A stretch of 64,000 nt of DNA from assembly GCA_030055525.1 (NCBI GenBank), contig JASFYJ010000002.1, positions 62,001 through 126,000 of the forward strand. Direction: 5' to 3'. Shown here in pieces: positions 18,771-28,144 of the stretch (position 1 is the first letter of the stretch; each line of letters opens with the position of its first letter). The position numbers and the translations under genes were made by a program. This stretch comes from Archaeoglobales archaeon. GTDB taxonomy: Archaea > Halobacteriota > Archaeoglobi > Archaeoglobales > Archaeoglobaceae. The notes beneath the pieces were generated by a model that saw nothing but the letters and a program-made list of their open reading frames with translations, was not told where the DNA came from and did not search any database.

Positions 18771-19478
18771 TTACCACCTAAAAAGCTTCTTAATCGAATG
18801 AATGATTGCCTTTCTTCTCAGAAGCTGTACTGCTTTTGCAGGCTCAATCTTCTTTGGACAAACCTCACTACAAGCCATTGCAGAATGGCATCTCCACACT
18901 CCACGCTCGCTACTGATTATTTCGATCCTATCTTTACAGTCTTTATCTCTACTATCAGCGCAGAAACGATAAGCAGCGACTAAAGCTGCTGGACCTAGGT
19001 AGTCCTCACTTGTTGCCGCTGCTGGGCAGACAGATACGCATGCACCACATTTTATGCAGAGAGAGTAGTTGTAGTATTTTGCCAACTCTTTCGGAGTTTG
19101 TATTAGCTCAACTGGGCTGTTGTAATCTATGTCATCTCTAACTATGAAGGGTTTCACCATCTTGTGTTTTGCAAAGAATCCCTCGAAGTCGACTACTAGA
19201 TCTTTCAGAACCTTGAAGTTGTCTAGAGGTTCAACGACAATGGGATTTTTAAGTTCAGACACCTGAGTTTCGCATGCAAGTTTCGGTTTTCCATTAATTT
19301 TCACTGCACAGCTCCCGCATATTCCCATCCTGCAAGAAGCTCTAAAGGATAGCGTTGAGTCTAAGTTGTCTCTTATGTAGTAGAGGCATTCAAGAACAGT
19401 CATACCTTTTTTTGTTGGAACTTCGTAGCTCTGCCAAAAGCTATTTTCGCCATCAAACCTTCTTATACGAAACTCCAT
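18771..19478 (-). CDS. sdhB: Succinate dehydrogenase/fumarate reductase iron-sulfur subunit
   Basis: 235 residues with all three cluster sites: a plant-ferredoxin [2Fe-2S] set (CRMGICGSCAVKINGKPKLAC, about 59-79), a [4Fe-4S] set (CIKCGACVSVCP) and a third set (CHSAMACSEVCPK). These pass electrons from SdhA flavin to the membrane subunits. The start lies nine bases after sdhA. The length and motif order are those of the standard subunit. Confidence 0.92.
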   Translation of the reverse strand: MEFRIRRFDGENSFWQSYEVPTKKGMTVLECLYYIRDNLDSTLSFRASCRMGICGSCAVKINGKPKLACETQVSELKNPIVVEPLDNFKVLKDLVVDFEGFFAKHKMVKPFIVRDDIDYNSPVELIQTPKELAKYYNYSLCIKCGACVSVCPAAATSEDYLGPAALVAAYRFCADSRDKDCKDRIEIISSERGVWRCHSAMACSEVCPKKIEPAKAVQLLRRKAIIHSIKKLFRW

Positions 19479-19487
19479 AGCCTCACC

Positions 19488-21185
19488 TCAATATTTTCTC
19501 TCAACAGGCTGCCATTTTGTTATCGTAACAGGAATGTACTCGAACCTTGGCCCATCTGGCGTGTAGTAAGCCATACTGTGCTTTAACCAGTTTACATCGT
19601 CCCTCTTCGGATAATCCAATCTGTAATGCGCTCCTCTACTTTCGGTTCTCTTTAAAGCTGCTATAGCTACAACCTCAGCTAGGTCAAGCATGTAGCCAAT
19701 TTCCATCGTTGATAGGAGATCAGTATTAAAGCCCTTCCTTGTATCGTTTATTTCAACATCTTTGTATCTTTCCTTCAACTCCTTGATCTTCGCTACAGCA
19801 TCTTTGAGTTCGCTCTCAGTTCTGAATATCCAAACGTTTTTATCCATCGTTTCGTTAAGCTCTTTCTTGATCTGATACGGATTTTCGTCTCCGCTTTTTC
19901 CAAGGATACTATCATAGATTCTTTTCTCCTCTATTGCAATTTCTTCGCTCGTTATTTTCATTCTACCATTTCTTAAAGCGTATTCTGCAGCCATGTTTCC
20001 CGCTACGTTTCCGAAAACGAGACATTCTATTGTGGAATTGCTACCCAATCTGTTTGCTCCATGTATGCTTACACAAGCACATTCACCAGCAGCATAAAGC
20101 CCCGCTACAGGTGTCTCGGTTTTTATGTTCGTATGGATTCCGCCCATGGTGTAATGAGCTACAGGTCTTACAGGAATTGGCTCTTCAACTGGATCTATCC
20201 CCACGAACTTTTTAGCAGCATCTCTTATTAGGGGTAGCCTTTCATTTATTTTTTCCTCACCAAGATGCGTTAGATCGAGAGCTATGTAAGGCCCAAATTC
20301 ACTTTCAAAACCCCGTCCCTCGATTATTTCCCTCCACATCGCTCTGGAAACTATATCTCTTGGTGCTATCTCCATCTTTTCTGGAGCATACCTCTTCATG
20401 AACCTTTCTCCTTCTTTGTTTATCAGATATCCTCCTTCGCCTCTACAAGCTTCGGTCATGAGAATTCCAGAAGGTACTAAACCGGTAGGATGGAATTGAA
20501 AGAACTCCATATCCTTCAAAGGTAGTCCATTTCTGTAAGCTATAGCGATGCCATCTCCAGTAACCTGATGGCTATATGTTGTAAATCCATAAAGCCTCCC
20601 CGCTCCGCCAGTTGCAAGAATAACTGCCTTTGATTCAAAAGCTACAAGTTCTCCGTTTTTTAGATTTATAGTTGCGACGCCTTTAACTTTGTTGTCCTCT
20701 ATGAAAAGATTTGTCAGAAAGTGTTCTGGGAAAATTTCAACGTTGTCATAGCTGACCATCTTCTCATACAGCGTGTGAACTTCATGGAACCCTGTTCTGT
20801 CAGCTGCAAATACTGTTCTATTTACACTATGTCCTCCAAAGGCTCTTTGGGCAATTCTTCCATCTTTTAATCTGCTCCAAGGGCATCCCCAGTTGTCAAG
20901 CCTTAAAATTTCTTTTGGACATTCTCGGACAAAAAATTCTACTGCATCTTGGTCTGCAAGAAAGTCAGAACCCTTTATTGTATCCCAAGCATGCAGATCA
21001 TAGCTATCATCATCTCTTAAAACGGCAGCAGTTCCACCTTCAGCACAAACGCTGTGACATCGAATTGGATAGGTTTTCGCTATTATTGCAATTGAAAGGT
21101 CTTTGCTTTTTTGCGCCGCAGATATTGCAGCTCTCATCCCTGCTAAACCCGCCCCTACGACAACCACATCATACTCCTGCTTCAC
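19488..21185 (-). CDS. sdhA: Succinate dehydrogenase/fumarate reductase flavoprotein subunit
   Basis: 565 residues. The N-terminal dinucleotide-binding motif VVVGAGLAGMRAA is followed by the His of covalent FAD attachment in RCHSVCAEGGTAA, then the active-site FFQFHPTGL, GEGGYLINKEGERF, and the capping Arg region GANRLGSNSTIECLVFG. It interconverts succinate and fumarate. It is the first gene of sdhABCD with an AT-rich box (TTTAAATA) upstream around 21210. Placement next to the transcarboxylase-like genes suggests shared use in succinate/propionate metabolism. Direction in vivo is not determined by sequence. Confidence 0.93.
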   Translation of the reverse strand: MKQEYDVVVVGAGLAGMRAAISAAQKSKDLSIAIIAKTYPIRCHSVCAEGGTAAVLRDDDSYDLHAWDTIKGSDFLADQDAVEFFVRECPKEILRLDNWGCPWSRLKDGRIAQRAFGGHSVNRTVFAADRTGFHEVHTLYEKMVSYDNVEIFPEHFLTNLFIEDNKVKGVATINLKNGELVAFESKAVILATGGAGRLYGFTTYSHQVTGDGIAIAYRNGLPLKDMEFFQFHPTGLVPSGILMTEACRGEGGYLINKEGERFMKRYAPEKMEIAPRDIVSRAMWREIIEGRGFESEFGPYIALDLTHLGEEKINERLPLIRDAAKKFVGIDPVEEPIPVRPVAHYTMGGIHTNIKTETPVAGLYAAGECACVSIHGANRLGSNSTIECLVFGNVAGNMAAEYALRNGRMKITSEEIAIEEKRIYDSILGKSGDENPYQIKKELNETMDKNVWIFRTESELKDAVAKIKELKERYKDVEINDTRKGFNTDLLSTMEIGYMLDLAEVVAIAALKRTESRGAHYRLDYPKRDDVNWLKHSMAYYTPDGPRFEYIPVTITKWQPVERKY

Positions 21186-21298
21186 ATTTCAATTAACGAT
21201 CGATTGTATTTAAATCTATTCAAAGTTTCGCTTGTAGATGTAATGAAATTTGTAAAAGGGTAACAACCTTAATAACAATACATATTAAACAGTAAAAC

Positions 21299-22027
21299 CT
21301 ACATCTTGCTTAAATCGTCCCAAATCTTTTTTACAGCATCTTTCACAATTTCTAGACAGACTTTTGCATTCTCTTTGGCTCTTTTTACGATCTCCTGATA
21401 GTCTACGCTTAAGTTCCTTATTCCGTGTGCATAGTTGTCCATTGTACACACTACAGCATATCTTAGCCCAAGTTCTTTTGCAACAGTAGCTTCACTTCCA
21501 GCACTCATGCCTACACAGTCAGCGAAATTCTTTATTAAAGCGATTTCAGCCTTTGTTTCCAGTCTTGGGCCTCTAGTTTGAAAATAGACCCCCTTATCTA
21601 TAACAGGGTAAGGAGATCTAGCTTTTGCCGATTCTATAAGCTTTTTTCTTACGTACTCGTCAAATCCAGGAGTTATATGAACCAATTCTGAATTGAATAC
21701 AGTTGCAGAGCTGAAAAAGTCTATATAATCGTCCGGAATTATGATCGCCGGTATTTCTATGTTTTCCTTCAAACAACCAACAGATCCCATACCCACAACG
21801 TACTTAACGTTTAGAAATTTAAAAGCGTAGAAATTCGCTGCATGGTTTATTCTGTGTGGCGGCTTATCTTTTTTCTTTCCGTGCCTTTGGATTACTACAA
21901 CCTCTAAACCTTCTATCTCTCCAAAATTTACCTCTGCCGAGCCAAAAGGTGTAGATATCTCGGCATCTTTTTTAATTGAAAGATGTTCCATATCTAGGAT
22001 GTGTGTACCACCTATAATACCAATCAT
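21299..22027 (-). CDS. S-methyl-5'-thioadenosine/thioinosine phosphorylase family protein
   Basis: 242 residues, purine nucleoside phosphorylase family 2. Landmarks are IGIIGGTH, RHGKKKDKPPHRINHAAN, FQTRGPRLETKAEI and GMSAGSEATVAKELGL. It cleaves methylthio-nucleosides (or related 6-oxopurine nucleosides) with phosphate for salvage. Adenosine versus inosine preference cannot be settled here. The ATG overlaps the upstream phosphoribosyltransferase stop by four bases, consistent with a purine-salvage operon, and the cluster is led by the PolD small-subunit gene. Confidence 0.85.
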   Translation of the reverse strand: MIGIIGGTHILDMEHLSIKKDAEISTPFGSAEVNFGEIEGLEVVVIQRHGKKKDKPPHRINHAANFYAFKFLNVKYVVGMGSVGCLKENIEIPAIIIPDDYIDFFSSATVFNSELVHITPGFDEYVRKKLIESAKARSPYPVIDKGVYFQTRGPRLETKAEIALIKNFADCVGMSAGSEATVAKELGLRYAVVCTMDNYAHGIRNLSVDYQEIVKRAKENAKVCLEIVKDAVKKIWDDLSKM

Positions 22028-22638
22028 TCTACAGCCCTCCAGTAGACCACATCTTCTAAAATTCTTCTTTTAATTTTTCCTCTCTCCTCTAAAACTTTTA
22101 AAACATCATCGAATCTACCAGGCAAGGAAACTTCAAGGCTCAATGGATCTATCTTATAACTTTCCAGCATTTCAGAAAGAATCATCGATTTTGTTGCTTC
22201 ACCATGTTTTCTAAGAATTTTTAATACAATTTCAGATATGTCCTCTATAAAATTCCATGGAAAAACGATCCAAGAGTAATCGAAGAGGTATTCTGAAAAG
22301 TAGTCTGGCACAAATTCAGAATTTCTAAGCATAAAAAGTGCAGCAGTTTTAACTTCGTTTGCTTTAACCATCTCTAAAGCTCTTTTCATAGTTTTGCCGG
22401 TGTTTATTAGATCGTCAGCTATTAAGGTTTTTTTACAACTAATCTCTTTTTCAGAACAGGAATCTAAGCTTACCAACCTCTGTACGCCAAGATAATCACT
22501 CAGTATTCTGCCAACAAACCATCCACCTTTTGCAAGAGCTACGATGCAATCGGGCTCGAATCCATCTTCTATAATATCAAAAGCCAACCTTCTTGACAGT
22601 CTATCAACGTAATCCCAATTAACTACCACAAATTTCAT
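22024..22638 (-). CDS. Purine-type phosphoribosyltransferase with C-terminal winged-helix-like region
   Basis: 204 residues from the ATG at 22638, preceded by GGTGG; a GTG nine bases upstream is possible. The PRPP-binding loop is TLIADDLINTGKTMKRALE (about 69-88) and the family's CIVALAKGGWFVGRILSDYLG lies before it. It makes a nucleotide from PRPP and a base, probably hypoxanthine, guanine or xanthine. The last 65 residues (ILRKHGEATKSMILSEML to VVYWRAVE) look like a winged helix, which could sense or regulate. It overlaps the end of the PolD small-subunit gene. Confidence 0.82.
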   Translation of the reverse strand: MKFVVVNWDYVDRLSRRLAFDIIEDGFEPDCIVALAKGGWFVGRILSDYLGVQRLVSLDSCSEKEISCKKTLIADDLINTGKTMKRALEMVKANEVKTAALFMLRNSEFVPDYFSEYLFDYSWIVFPWNFIEDISEIVLKILRKHGEATKSMILSEMLESYKIDPLSLEVSLPGRFDDVLKVLEERGKIKRRILEDVVYWRAVE

Positions 22639-24070
22639 TGGAACCACCGTAAAACTTTATTCTATAAAGGTCTCCTCCTGGTTTATAAACAGCAACGTTA
22701 CATGGCATCGGATTCAGATTCATTTTTCTCTGAAATTCTGTCTGATTCTGCCAAGTTGAAGAATTAACCAGAAGAACACCTCTATAAAACCCCGCACCAT
22801 ATGTATGAACATGGCCGCAGTGGATAACATCTGGGATATCCTCAATAACTAGGTAGTCCTCTTTTTCCGGAGCTATTGGACTTCTACCACCATACATGGG
22901 ACTCAAATGTCTTCTCTTCAAAAGTTCCTCCATAGCAAAGTGCGGACTTTCATAGTTAAGTTTTGGAATCTTTGAGACTACATCATCAAGACTTCTACCA
23001 TGGTATATCAAGACTTTTACACCGTCCAAGCTTATGTAGCATGGATTTCCTACGTGCACTACGTTATTGGAGAAAAGTTTTCTTATCTCCTTTGGCAATG
23101 CTGGCTGTGGTTCCGCTTGTCTAACCGCATCGTGGTTGCCTGGAGACATTATTATTTTTATATCTTTTCTTATCTCATCGAAGTGCTTAGCTGCAACTTC
23201 GTACTGTTCATATATGTTCACGATTTTAAGATCGTTCTCTTGCCCAGGGTAGATCCCAACTCCATCTACTATATCTCCTGCAACAATCACATATTTCACC
23301 ATTTCGGCAATTTCAGAACCCTTCGTCTCGCAGTTAAGCCAAGAGACGAACTTATTCCAGTCATCTTCAAGAAATTCCTTGCTGCCAAAGTGGGTATCGG
23401 AGATAAAGACGATAAAGAAATCTTTTACTATTTTTCTATTTCCGTTTACCGGAACGTCTGGAAATATGATCCTATCGGCAATAATATTCCTATCCTTCAA
23501 AGTTCCGCTGACAGCTATAACTTCATCTCCAAGGAGAGTTTGAGCGATTTCTGCAAGTTTACCGCTTGCTATGCAATTAATAAATCCAGTAGGGTCTTCC
23601 AATTCTATGTAATACCCGCGAGGTGTTTCTTTGATGGAGTTAACCATTCCTACAACCGTTACATTTTCACCTTTAAACCTACCTAAACTTGCGATCGGGA
23701 CGCTAGAAACCCTGCTTCTTAAGATCCTGGATATTTTTTCGTAGCGAGAGTTGAAATAAAGTTGAAAATCCTCAAGTTTCCCTTCCGTGAGGGAATTTCC
23801 AGTTACATCCTTTAGAATCTTGATCTCCTCAATCTCTTTTTTCTTCTCCAAATTTGGTATTACGATCTTTTTATTGTTTAGAGATTTTAGGGCTGCTTCG
23901 ACATCGTTTTCGGTGATTATAAATCTACCTGCAGCGTTTCGACAAATTTCATCCACAACCTCATCAAGGTTTTCAACCATCTGAAGCATCTCCACAGCCT
24001 TCGGATTTACATTGTAGCCCCTTACAAGAAATTTCTTAACAATGATTGAAGCAACATTTTTAACCATCAT
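22619..24070 (-). CDS. polB: DNA polymerase D small subunit DP1 (Mre11-like proofreading subunit)
   Basis: 483 residues. An N-terminal helical region is followed by an OB-fold (VTVVGMVNSIKETPRGYYIE) and a calcineurin-like phosphoesterase with intact metal ligands: ISDTHFGS, GDIVDGVG, SPGNHDAVRQAEPQPAL and CGHVHTYG. PolD is the replicative polymerase of euryarchaea. DP1 gives 3'-5' exonuclease activity and binds DP2 and PCNA. No DP2 gene is in view. It is first of an operon with the phosphoribosyltransferase and nucleoside phosphorylase, and divergent from signal peptidase. Confidence 0.93.
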   Translation of the reverse strand: MMVKNVASIIVKKFLVRGYNVNPKAVEMLQMVENLDEVVDEICRNAAGRFIITENDVEAALKSLNNKKIVIPNLEKKKEIEEIKILKDVTGNSLTEGKLEDFQLYFNSRYEKISRILRSRVSSVPIASLGRFKGENVTVVGMVNSIKETPRGYYIELEDPTGFINCIASGKLAEIAQTLLGDEVIAVSGTLKDRNIIADRIIFPDVPVNGNRKIVKDFFIVFISDTHFGSKEFLEDDWNKFVSWLNCETKGSEIAEMVKYVIVAGDIVDGVGIYPGQENDLKIVNIYEQYEVAAKHFDEIRKDIKIIMSPGNHDAVRQAEPQPALPKEIRKLFSNNVVHVGNPCYISLDGVKVLIYHGRSLDDVVSKIPKLNYESPHFAMEELLKRRHLSPMYGGRSPIAPEKEDYLVIEDIPDVIHCGHVHTYGAGFYRGVLLVNSSTWQNQTEFQRKMNLNPMPCNVAVYKPGGDLYRIKFYGGSNEICGS

Positions 24071-24085
24071 AGCTAAGTCCTCCTT

Positions 24086-24628
24086 ATGGACAAAGATTCA
24101 AAGTTATTTCAGTTCATAAAAGATTTGGTCGAAACGGTAGCTGTACTTGCAATCATTGTAGGGGTTGGTGTTGCAATAACAGGAACTTGGCCGTTTGTTG
24201 TTGCTGTAGAAAGCGGTAGTATGAAGCCAAACCTGCAGCCGGGAGATATAGTGTTTTTGATTGGGACTGAAAGAAATGGGGGAGTGGTAACTTGGATGGA
24301 AGGTTTTGAAAAGAACTATAAGAGCTTCAACAACTACGGGGATGTGATCGTTTATAAGCCGAACGGTGAGGGCAAACCTATAATACATAGAGCTATAGCT
24401 TACGTGAATGCTGGCGATAGAATACCAGTTTTGGTAAACGGCAAGCTTTTGTACACAGACTACATAGCGGAGAGTTCCGGATATATCACACAGGGAGATA
24501 ACCCATACACAAACCCTATTCCTGATCAACTTGCGAACATAGAACCGGTAAAAAAGGAATGGATAATAGGCGTTGCAAAGTTTAGGATACCATTTATCGG
24601 ATATCTAAGACTTCTAATACCCATCTAA
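24086..24628 (+). CDS. Signal peptidase I (archaeal S26B type)
   Basis: 180 residues. One N-terminal membrane helix (about 14-34) precedes the catalytic Ser in VESGSMKPNLQPGDIV (Ser47 region), and the His of the Ser-His/Asp archaeal type sits in PIIHRAIAY. A large insertion (residues 57-85) lies between the two motifs. The YITQGDNPYTNPIPD box is well kept. It removes signal peptides from secreted precursors outside the membrane, such as the exported proteins at 27-29 kb and 47-55 kb. It overlaps convergently with sepS by four bases. Confidence 0.9.
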   Translation: MDKDSKLFQFIKDLVETVAVLAIIVGVGVAITGTWPFVVAVESGSMKPNLQPGDIVFLIGTERNGGVVTWMEGFEKNYKSFNNYGDVIVYKPNGEGKPIIHRAIAYVNAGDRIPVLVNGKLLYTDYIAESSGYITQGDNPYTNPIPDQLANIEPVKKEWIIGVAKFRIPFIGYLRLLIPI

Positions 24629-26229
24629 TCGATTTTAGCCTTTACAGTAACAAACATCGGTCCTCGCACATCAATTTTACCTTTCCTCCACATTATGTAA
24701 CGTCTCACATTTTCGTGGATTGATAAATTGATATCACTTAAGCTCTCCACGACTCTTACCTTCTCTGAAACCTCCTTTTCTCCCTTTATAGCAGCAACTT
24801 CAATTCTTCTTGCAACCTCGTATGCAAACGAGTCGATATATCTGAACCCCGTACTAATACCATTTTCAAAAATTTCTTTGAACCTCTCATCTCTCGGAAC
24901 TCCATAGATGCTCCCATTGTAAACAAACACTTCATTAGCGTAAGCTGGTCCGCATAACTTCTGATTTTCCTCCTCCTCAACAACGTAAACTTCCACTCTT
25001 CTCCCAAATAGTTCTCCATCAAAAGCCTTGAAATTACATGGTGAATTTTCGTTCGCGTACCTTGTTGCTGTTTCAGATATCTTTAAAGCGATCTTAAATC
25101 CCTCCTTGCTTTCTGGCTTTTCTATTAACCTTACATTTCTTGCAATATCGATATCGCTCAAATTTATTTCTCCATAGAACTGTGGATAAACGAGTTTTCT
25201 GACATCTTCGTATCCATATATTATCATTGCAAGCCTTTCAACTCCTAAGCCTAGATTCATAACAGGATACTCTATGTCGTACTCTGCAAGAGCCGTTGGG
25301 GAGTAGATTCCAAAGGTAGCAACCTCTACCCATCCATCTGAATATTTAGTTTTTGAACCGACAAGTTTTGGGTGGAATGCATAAACTTCCGTCTGCGTAT
25401 CGGGAATGTAATATTTACTTCTCTTCTCATCTTTCCTAAATTTGAACTTTATAAAACCGAACTGGCGAAGTAAAGATTCTGCTACAGCTTTCCCATCTTC
25501 AACTGTGACATCCTCATCAACAACTACGCAGCTTGCTGAGAAATAACTGTAAAGTCTTGTGGCATCCTCTCCCTGCTCTTTTCTGAAGCATCTATCCACG
25601 CTGAAGAGTTTTATGGGTAACGGTAATTTGTTCGCAACCTCGCTCAAAGTTATAAACCAGCCAGTGGTCATGTGGCTTCTCAGAGTGAGTGACGAAGGTT
25701 CAGGCTTTAAAGCCTTGAATTCAGGGAAAACCTCTTCAATAATTCTTACAGCTGTTATATCATCGATCTTCAAAACTTCGGCTATTTCATAGCTTAGATC
25801 ATCGCCATCTATTTTTCCTTTCTTGTATTTGTGGAATACAACCTGCAAAGCCTTTTGATTGAAATCCTTCCCTATTATCTCTCTTATCTTTTCGACTTTT
25901 TCTTGCGAGATTCCAACATTTGGTTTTGGCAGAGATGCTAGATAGAAACACCTATCCAGGACGGCAAGTGCCTCTTTTCCAAACTGTCTTTTCACGTGGG
26001 TATCTTCAACTATTATTGGGTTGACAACCTCTTTAAAACCCATGGCTATGTAAGCTTTCCTCAGCATGTTTATGGTAGAAAAAAGGGGGTGTTCCTCCCC
26101 GTAACTGTAAGCTATTCTTGGATAAATCTTTTCTGGATCTTCAACTTCTGCTATTTCTTTTCCCATAAGCCAAGCTCTCTCAAAATCCTTTTCTGCAAGT
26201 TCTTTGTATCTCTGTATATCAAATTTCAT
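24625..26229 (-). CDS. sepS: O-phosphoserine-tRNA(Cys) ligase (SepRS)
   Basis: 534 residues, class II synthetase related to PheRS alpha. Recognisable segments are KPEPSSLTLRSHMTTGWF, the motif 2 region VDRCFRKEQGEDATRLYSYF, and NLGLGVERLAMIIYG as motif 3. SepRS charges tRNA-Cys with phosphoserine, which SepCysS converts to Cys-tRNA. This route is restricted to methanogens, Archaeoglobales and some relatives, and is a strong lineage marker. No SepCysS gene is in view. Confidence 0.93.
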   Translation of the reverse strand: MKFDIQRYKELAEKDFERAWLMGKEIAEVEDPEKIYPRIAYSYGEEHPLFSTINMLRKAYIAMGFKEVVNPIIVEDTHVKRQFGKEALAVLDRCFYLASLPKPNVGISQEKVEKIREIIGKDFNQKALQVVFHKYKKGKIDGDDLSYEIAEVLKIDDITAVRIIEEVFPEFKALKPEPSSLTLRSHMTTGWFITLSEVANKLPLPIKLFSVDRCFRKEQGEDATRLYSYFSASCVVVDEDVTVEDGKAVAESLLRQFGFIKFKFRKDEKRSKYYIPDTQTEVYAFHPKLVGSKTKYSDGWVEVATFGIYSPTALAEYDIEYPVMNLGLGVERLAMIIYGYEDVRKLVYPQFYGEINLSDIDIARNVRLIEKPESKEGFKIALKISETATRYANENSPCNFKAFDGELFGRRVEVYVVEEEENQKLCGPAYANEVFVYNGSIYGVPRDERFKEIFENGISTGFRYIDSFAYEVARRIEVAAIKGEKEVSEKVRVVESLSDINLSIHENVRRYIMWRKGKIDVRGPMFVTVKAKID

Positions 26230-26276
26230 AAAATAAAGCGTACGAAAGGCTATTTATCTCTTGCTTTACTCAATGT

Positions 26277-26597
26277 ATGCCAGTTAGGAGAGATAAGAAG
26301 TTGGAGAAAATGATCGCTAAGGAGAGAATAAGTTTCTTGATAAAGCGAGCTATCGATTATAAAAAAATGGATTATCATCTGGCAAGGCGCTATGTTGAAC
26401 TTGCAATAAAGATTGCTGAAAGGTATAGGGTGAAGATGAAAAAATACGAAAAAAGATCTTTTTGTAAAAATTGTTTGTATCCATATCGTTCAGACAGAAT
26501 GAGGGTCAGGATAAAGAAGGGAAGAGTGATAATTACGTGTCTCAACTGTGGAAAAACGAGAAGGTTCAAAATTAAAAGCCTAGAACGTCGAGCATAG
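26277..26597 (+). CDS. rnp4: Ribonuclease P protein component 4 (Rpp21 homologue)
   Basis: 106 residues, very basic. Two N-terminal helices (RISFLIKRAIDYKKMDYHLARRYVELAIKIAE) are followed by a zinc ribbon from CKNC (62-65) and CLNC (88-91). This is the Rpr2/Rpp21 protein that binds the RNase P RNA specificity domain. It is divergent from sepS and converges on dapB with a 26-base overlap. Confidence 0.9.
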   Translation: MPVRRDKKLEKMIAKERISFLIKRAIDYKKMDYHLARRYVELAIKIAERYRVKMKKYEKRSFCKNCLYPYRSDRMRVRIKKGRVIITCLNCGKTRRFKIKSLERRA

Positions 26598-27348
26598 TAT
26601 AAATTCCCGGTTTATCCACATTAAATACCCATTTCGCAGCTTTTACAGCTCCAAAAGCAAAAGCCTCTCTGCTCATCGCACGATGCGTTATCTCTACTCT
26701 TTCACCATCTCCAAAGAAGAAAACCGTATGCTCTCCTACGACATCTCCTCCTCTTACACCAAAAACTCCTATTTCAGAACCTCTTGGTGAGCTACCTTGC
26801 CTGCAGGATTTTATTTCTAGATTTTTTCCTTTTTGAGCTAGCACATGTTGAATTATCTCTGCTGCCTTCAAAGCTGTTCCACTTGGCGAATCTCTTTTGT
26901 TTTTGTGGTGAACTTCAACTATTTCAATATCTGCATCGTACAGATACTTAGTGGCGAATTCGATGATCTTCCAGAAAACGTTAACTCCAACGCTAAAGTT
27001 TGGTGAAATTACCGATGGAACCTTTGAACACAAAGTGTAGAGTTCTTTTCTCTGTTCTTCGCTAAAACCTGTTGTACCTATTACCATCTTTATTCCCTTT
27101 TGTGAGGCTATTCTGGCAATCTTAAGTGTAGCTTCGGGATTCGTGAAATCTATCAAAACGTCGGCTTTTAATTCCTCGATTTTGTCACTAATCTTTACAC
27201 CGATTTTACCAACACCTGCAACTTCTCCAGCGTCTTCACCTATTTTAACGATGTCAAAAGCCTGTGAAACAGATACACCCCCCTCTAATGCTTTCTTAAT
27301 AACAATTCTACCCATCCTTCCAGCAGCACCACTTACAGCTATCTTCAT
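26572..27348 (-). CDS. dapB: 4-hydroxy-tetrahydrodipicolinate reductase
   Basis: 258 residues. The N-terminal nucleotide-binding motif VSGAAGRMGRIV is followed by the catalytic/substrate motifs EVHHKNKRDSPSGTA (His and Lys) and the C-terminal HRAMSREAFAFGAVKAAKW. It reduces the DapA product to tetrahydrodipicolinate, the substrate of the DapL-type aminotransferase at 647. It is a single-gene unit followed by the exported-protein gene at 27386. Confidence 0.92.
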   Translation of the reverse strand: MKIAVSGAAGRMGRIVIKKALEGGVSVSQAFDIVKIGEDAGEVAGVGKIGVKISDKIEELKADVLIDFTNPEATLKIARIASQKGIKMVIGTTGFSEEQRKELYTLCSKVPSVISPNFSVGVNVFWKIIEFATKYLYDADIEIVEVHHKNKRDSPSGTALKAAEIIQHVLAQKGKNLEIKSCRQGSSPRGSEIGVFGVRGGDVVGEHTVFFFGDGERVEITHRAMSREAFAFGAVKAAKWVFNVDKPGIYTMLDVLGF

Positions 27349-27385
27349 AAACCTAAATATTGCTTTAGATTAAAAGACTTTGGAT

Positions 27386-27715
27386 CTACTTTTTTTCAAA
27401 TATCGAACCATCTTTGAAAGTTATCTTGCTACCCTCTATCAGTCCCTCAAACAAGTATTTTGTCCCAAGTATAGAAACAGTTATTGTAACCCTGTTCCCA
27501 TTCACTTCATAGTTTCCTACAACTCCTTGACCACTGGAAGATTTTATGTAGACTTCTCCATTCTGTTTAAATTCTAAAATGTCTCCTTCATGGAACCCAA
27601 GAAGTTTTTCGCTGCTTTTTGTGCAGACATAGGTACCGCCAACTCCTGAAGCGATGCAACAGATTAAAATTAGAACTAGCAAAGCTAAAGCCAAATTTTT
27701 TGTTACTTTCCTCAT
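27386..27715 (-). CDS. Small exported protein, possible lipoprotein
   Basis: 109 residues. A hydrophobic N-terminal signal (NLALALLVLILICCIASG) contains two cysteines at a lipobox-like site. The rest is a small beta-rich domain (YEVNGNRVTITVSILGTKYLFEG) ending in SIFEKK, like the short beta-sheet modules that report cell-envelope proteins. The family is not recognised. It is followed on the same strand side by two other exported proteins, but each is separated by over 15 bases. Confidence 0.65.
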   Translation of the reverse strand: MRKVTKNLALALLVLILICCIASGVGGTYVCTKSSEKLLGFHEGDILEFKQNGEVYIKSSSGQGVVGNYEVNGNRVTITVSILGTKYLFEGLIEGSKITFKDGSIFEKK

Positions 27716-27841
27716 CCAATAGCACCCTTTCTTAAAATTTTTAAATTTTTTGTTCTAAGACTCCCCCGAGATAAGTGGGCAAGAGTTGATGTGGAAAAGT
27801 TTTTTGAATCTAAAAAATAATTAAGTTAAGTTGTGTTTTTA

Positions 27842-28123
27842 TTAATATTCTGAGCTTAAGTTTTCAAGTTCAGCCTCCAAGTTTTCAAGTTCTTCTAGCA
27901 TTTTTTCGATTTCTTCAATTTCTTTTTCTAGATCTGACACGTTTAATTCTTCTGGTAATTCGGACGTTTCGAGTGCTTGATTTGAAGTCGTAGTTGAATT
28001 AGTTGTGGGGGTATTCGTCTGTGTTTGATTCCTATCAGTGTTCTTTGAGATATCTTCAGCTCCTATACATCCTAAAAAAATTAGTGAAGATAGAAGCAAT
28101 AGAGTTAATTTCGAAATTCTCAT
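27842..28123 (-). CDS. Small lipoprotein with coiled-coil tail
   Basis: 93 residues. The signal peptide ends in a clear lipobox (LIFLGC, Cys19). A Thr/Asn/Ser-rich spacer (about 28-55) of the kind used as a glycosylated stalk is followed by a heptad-like Glu/Leu coiled coil (residues about 60-93). It lies directly downstream of the exported coiled-coil protein at 28145, with only 21 bases between, so the two probably form an operon and may interact through their coiled coils. Function unknown. Confidence 0.7.
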   Translation of the reverse strand: MRISKLTLLLLSSLIFLGCIGAEDISKNTDRNQTQTNTPTTNSTTTSNQALETSELPEELNVSDLEKEIEEIEKMLEELENLEAELENLSSEY

Positions 28124-28144
28124 AAACTTCTCTCCTCTAATTTA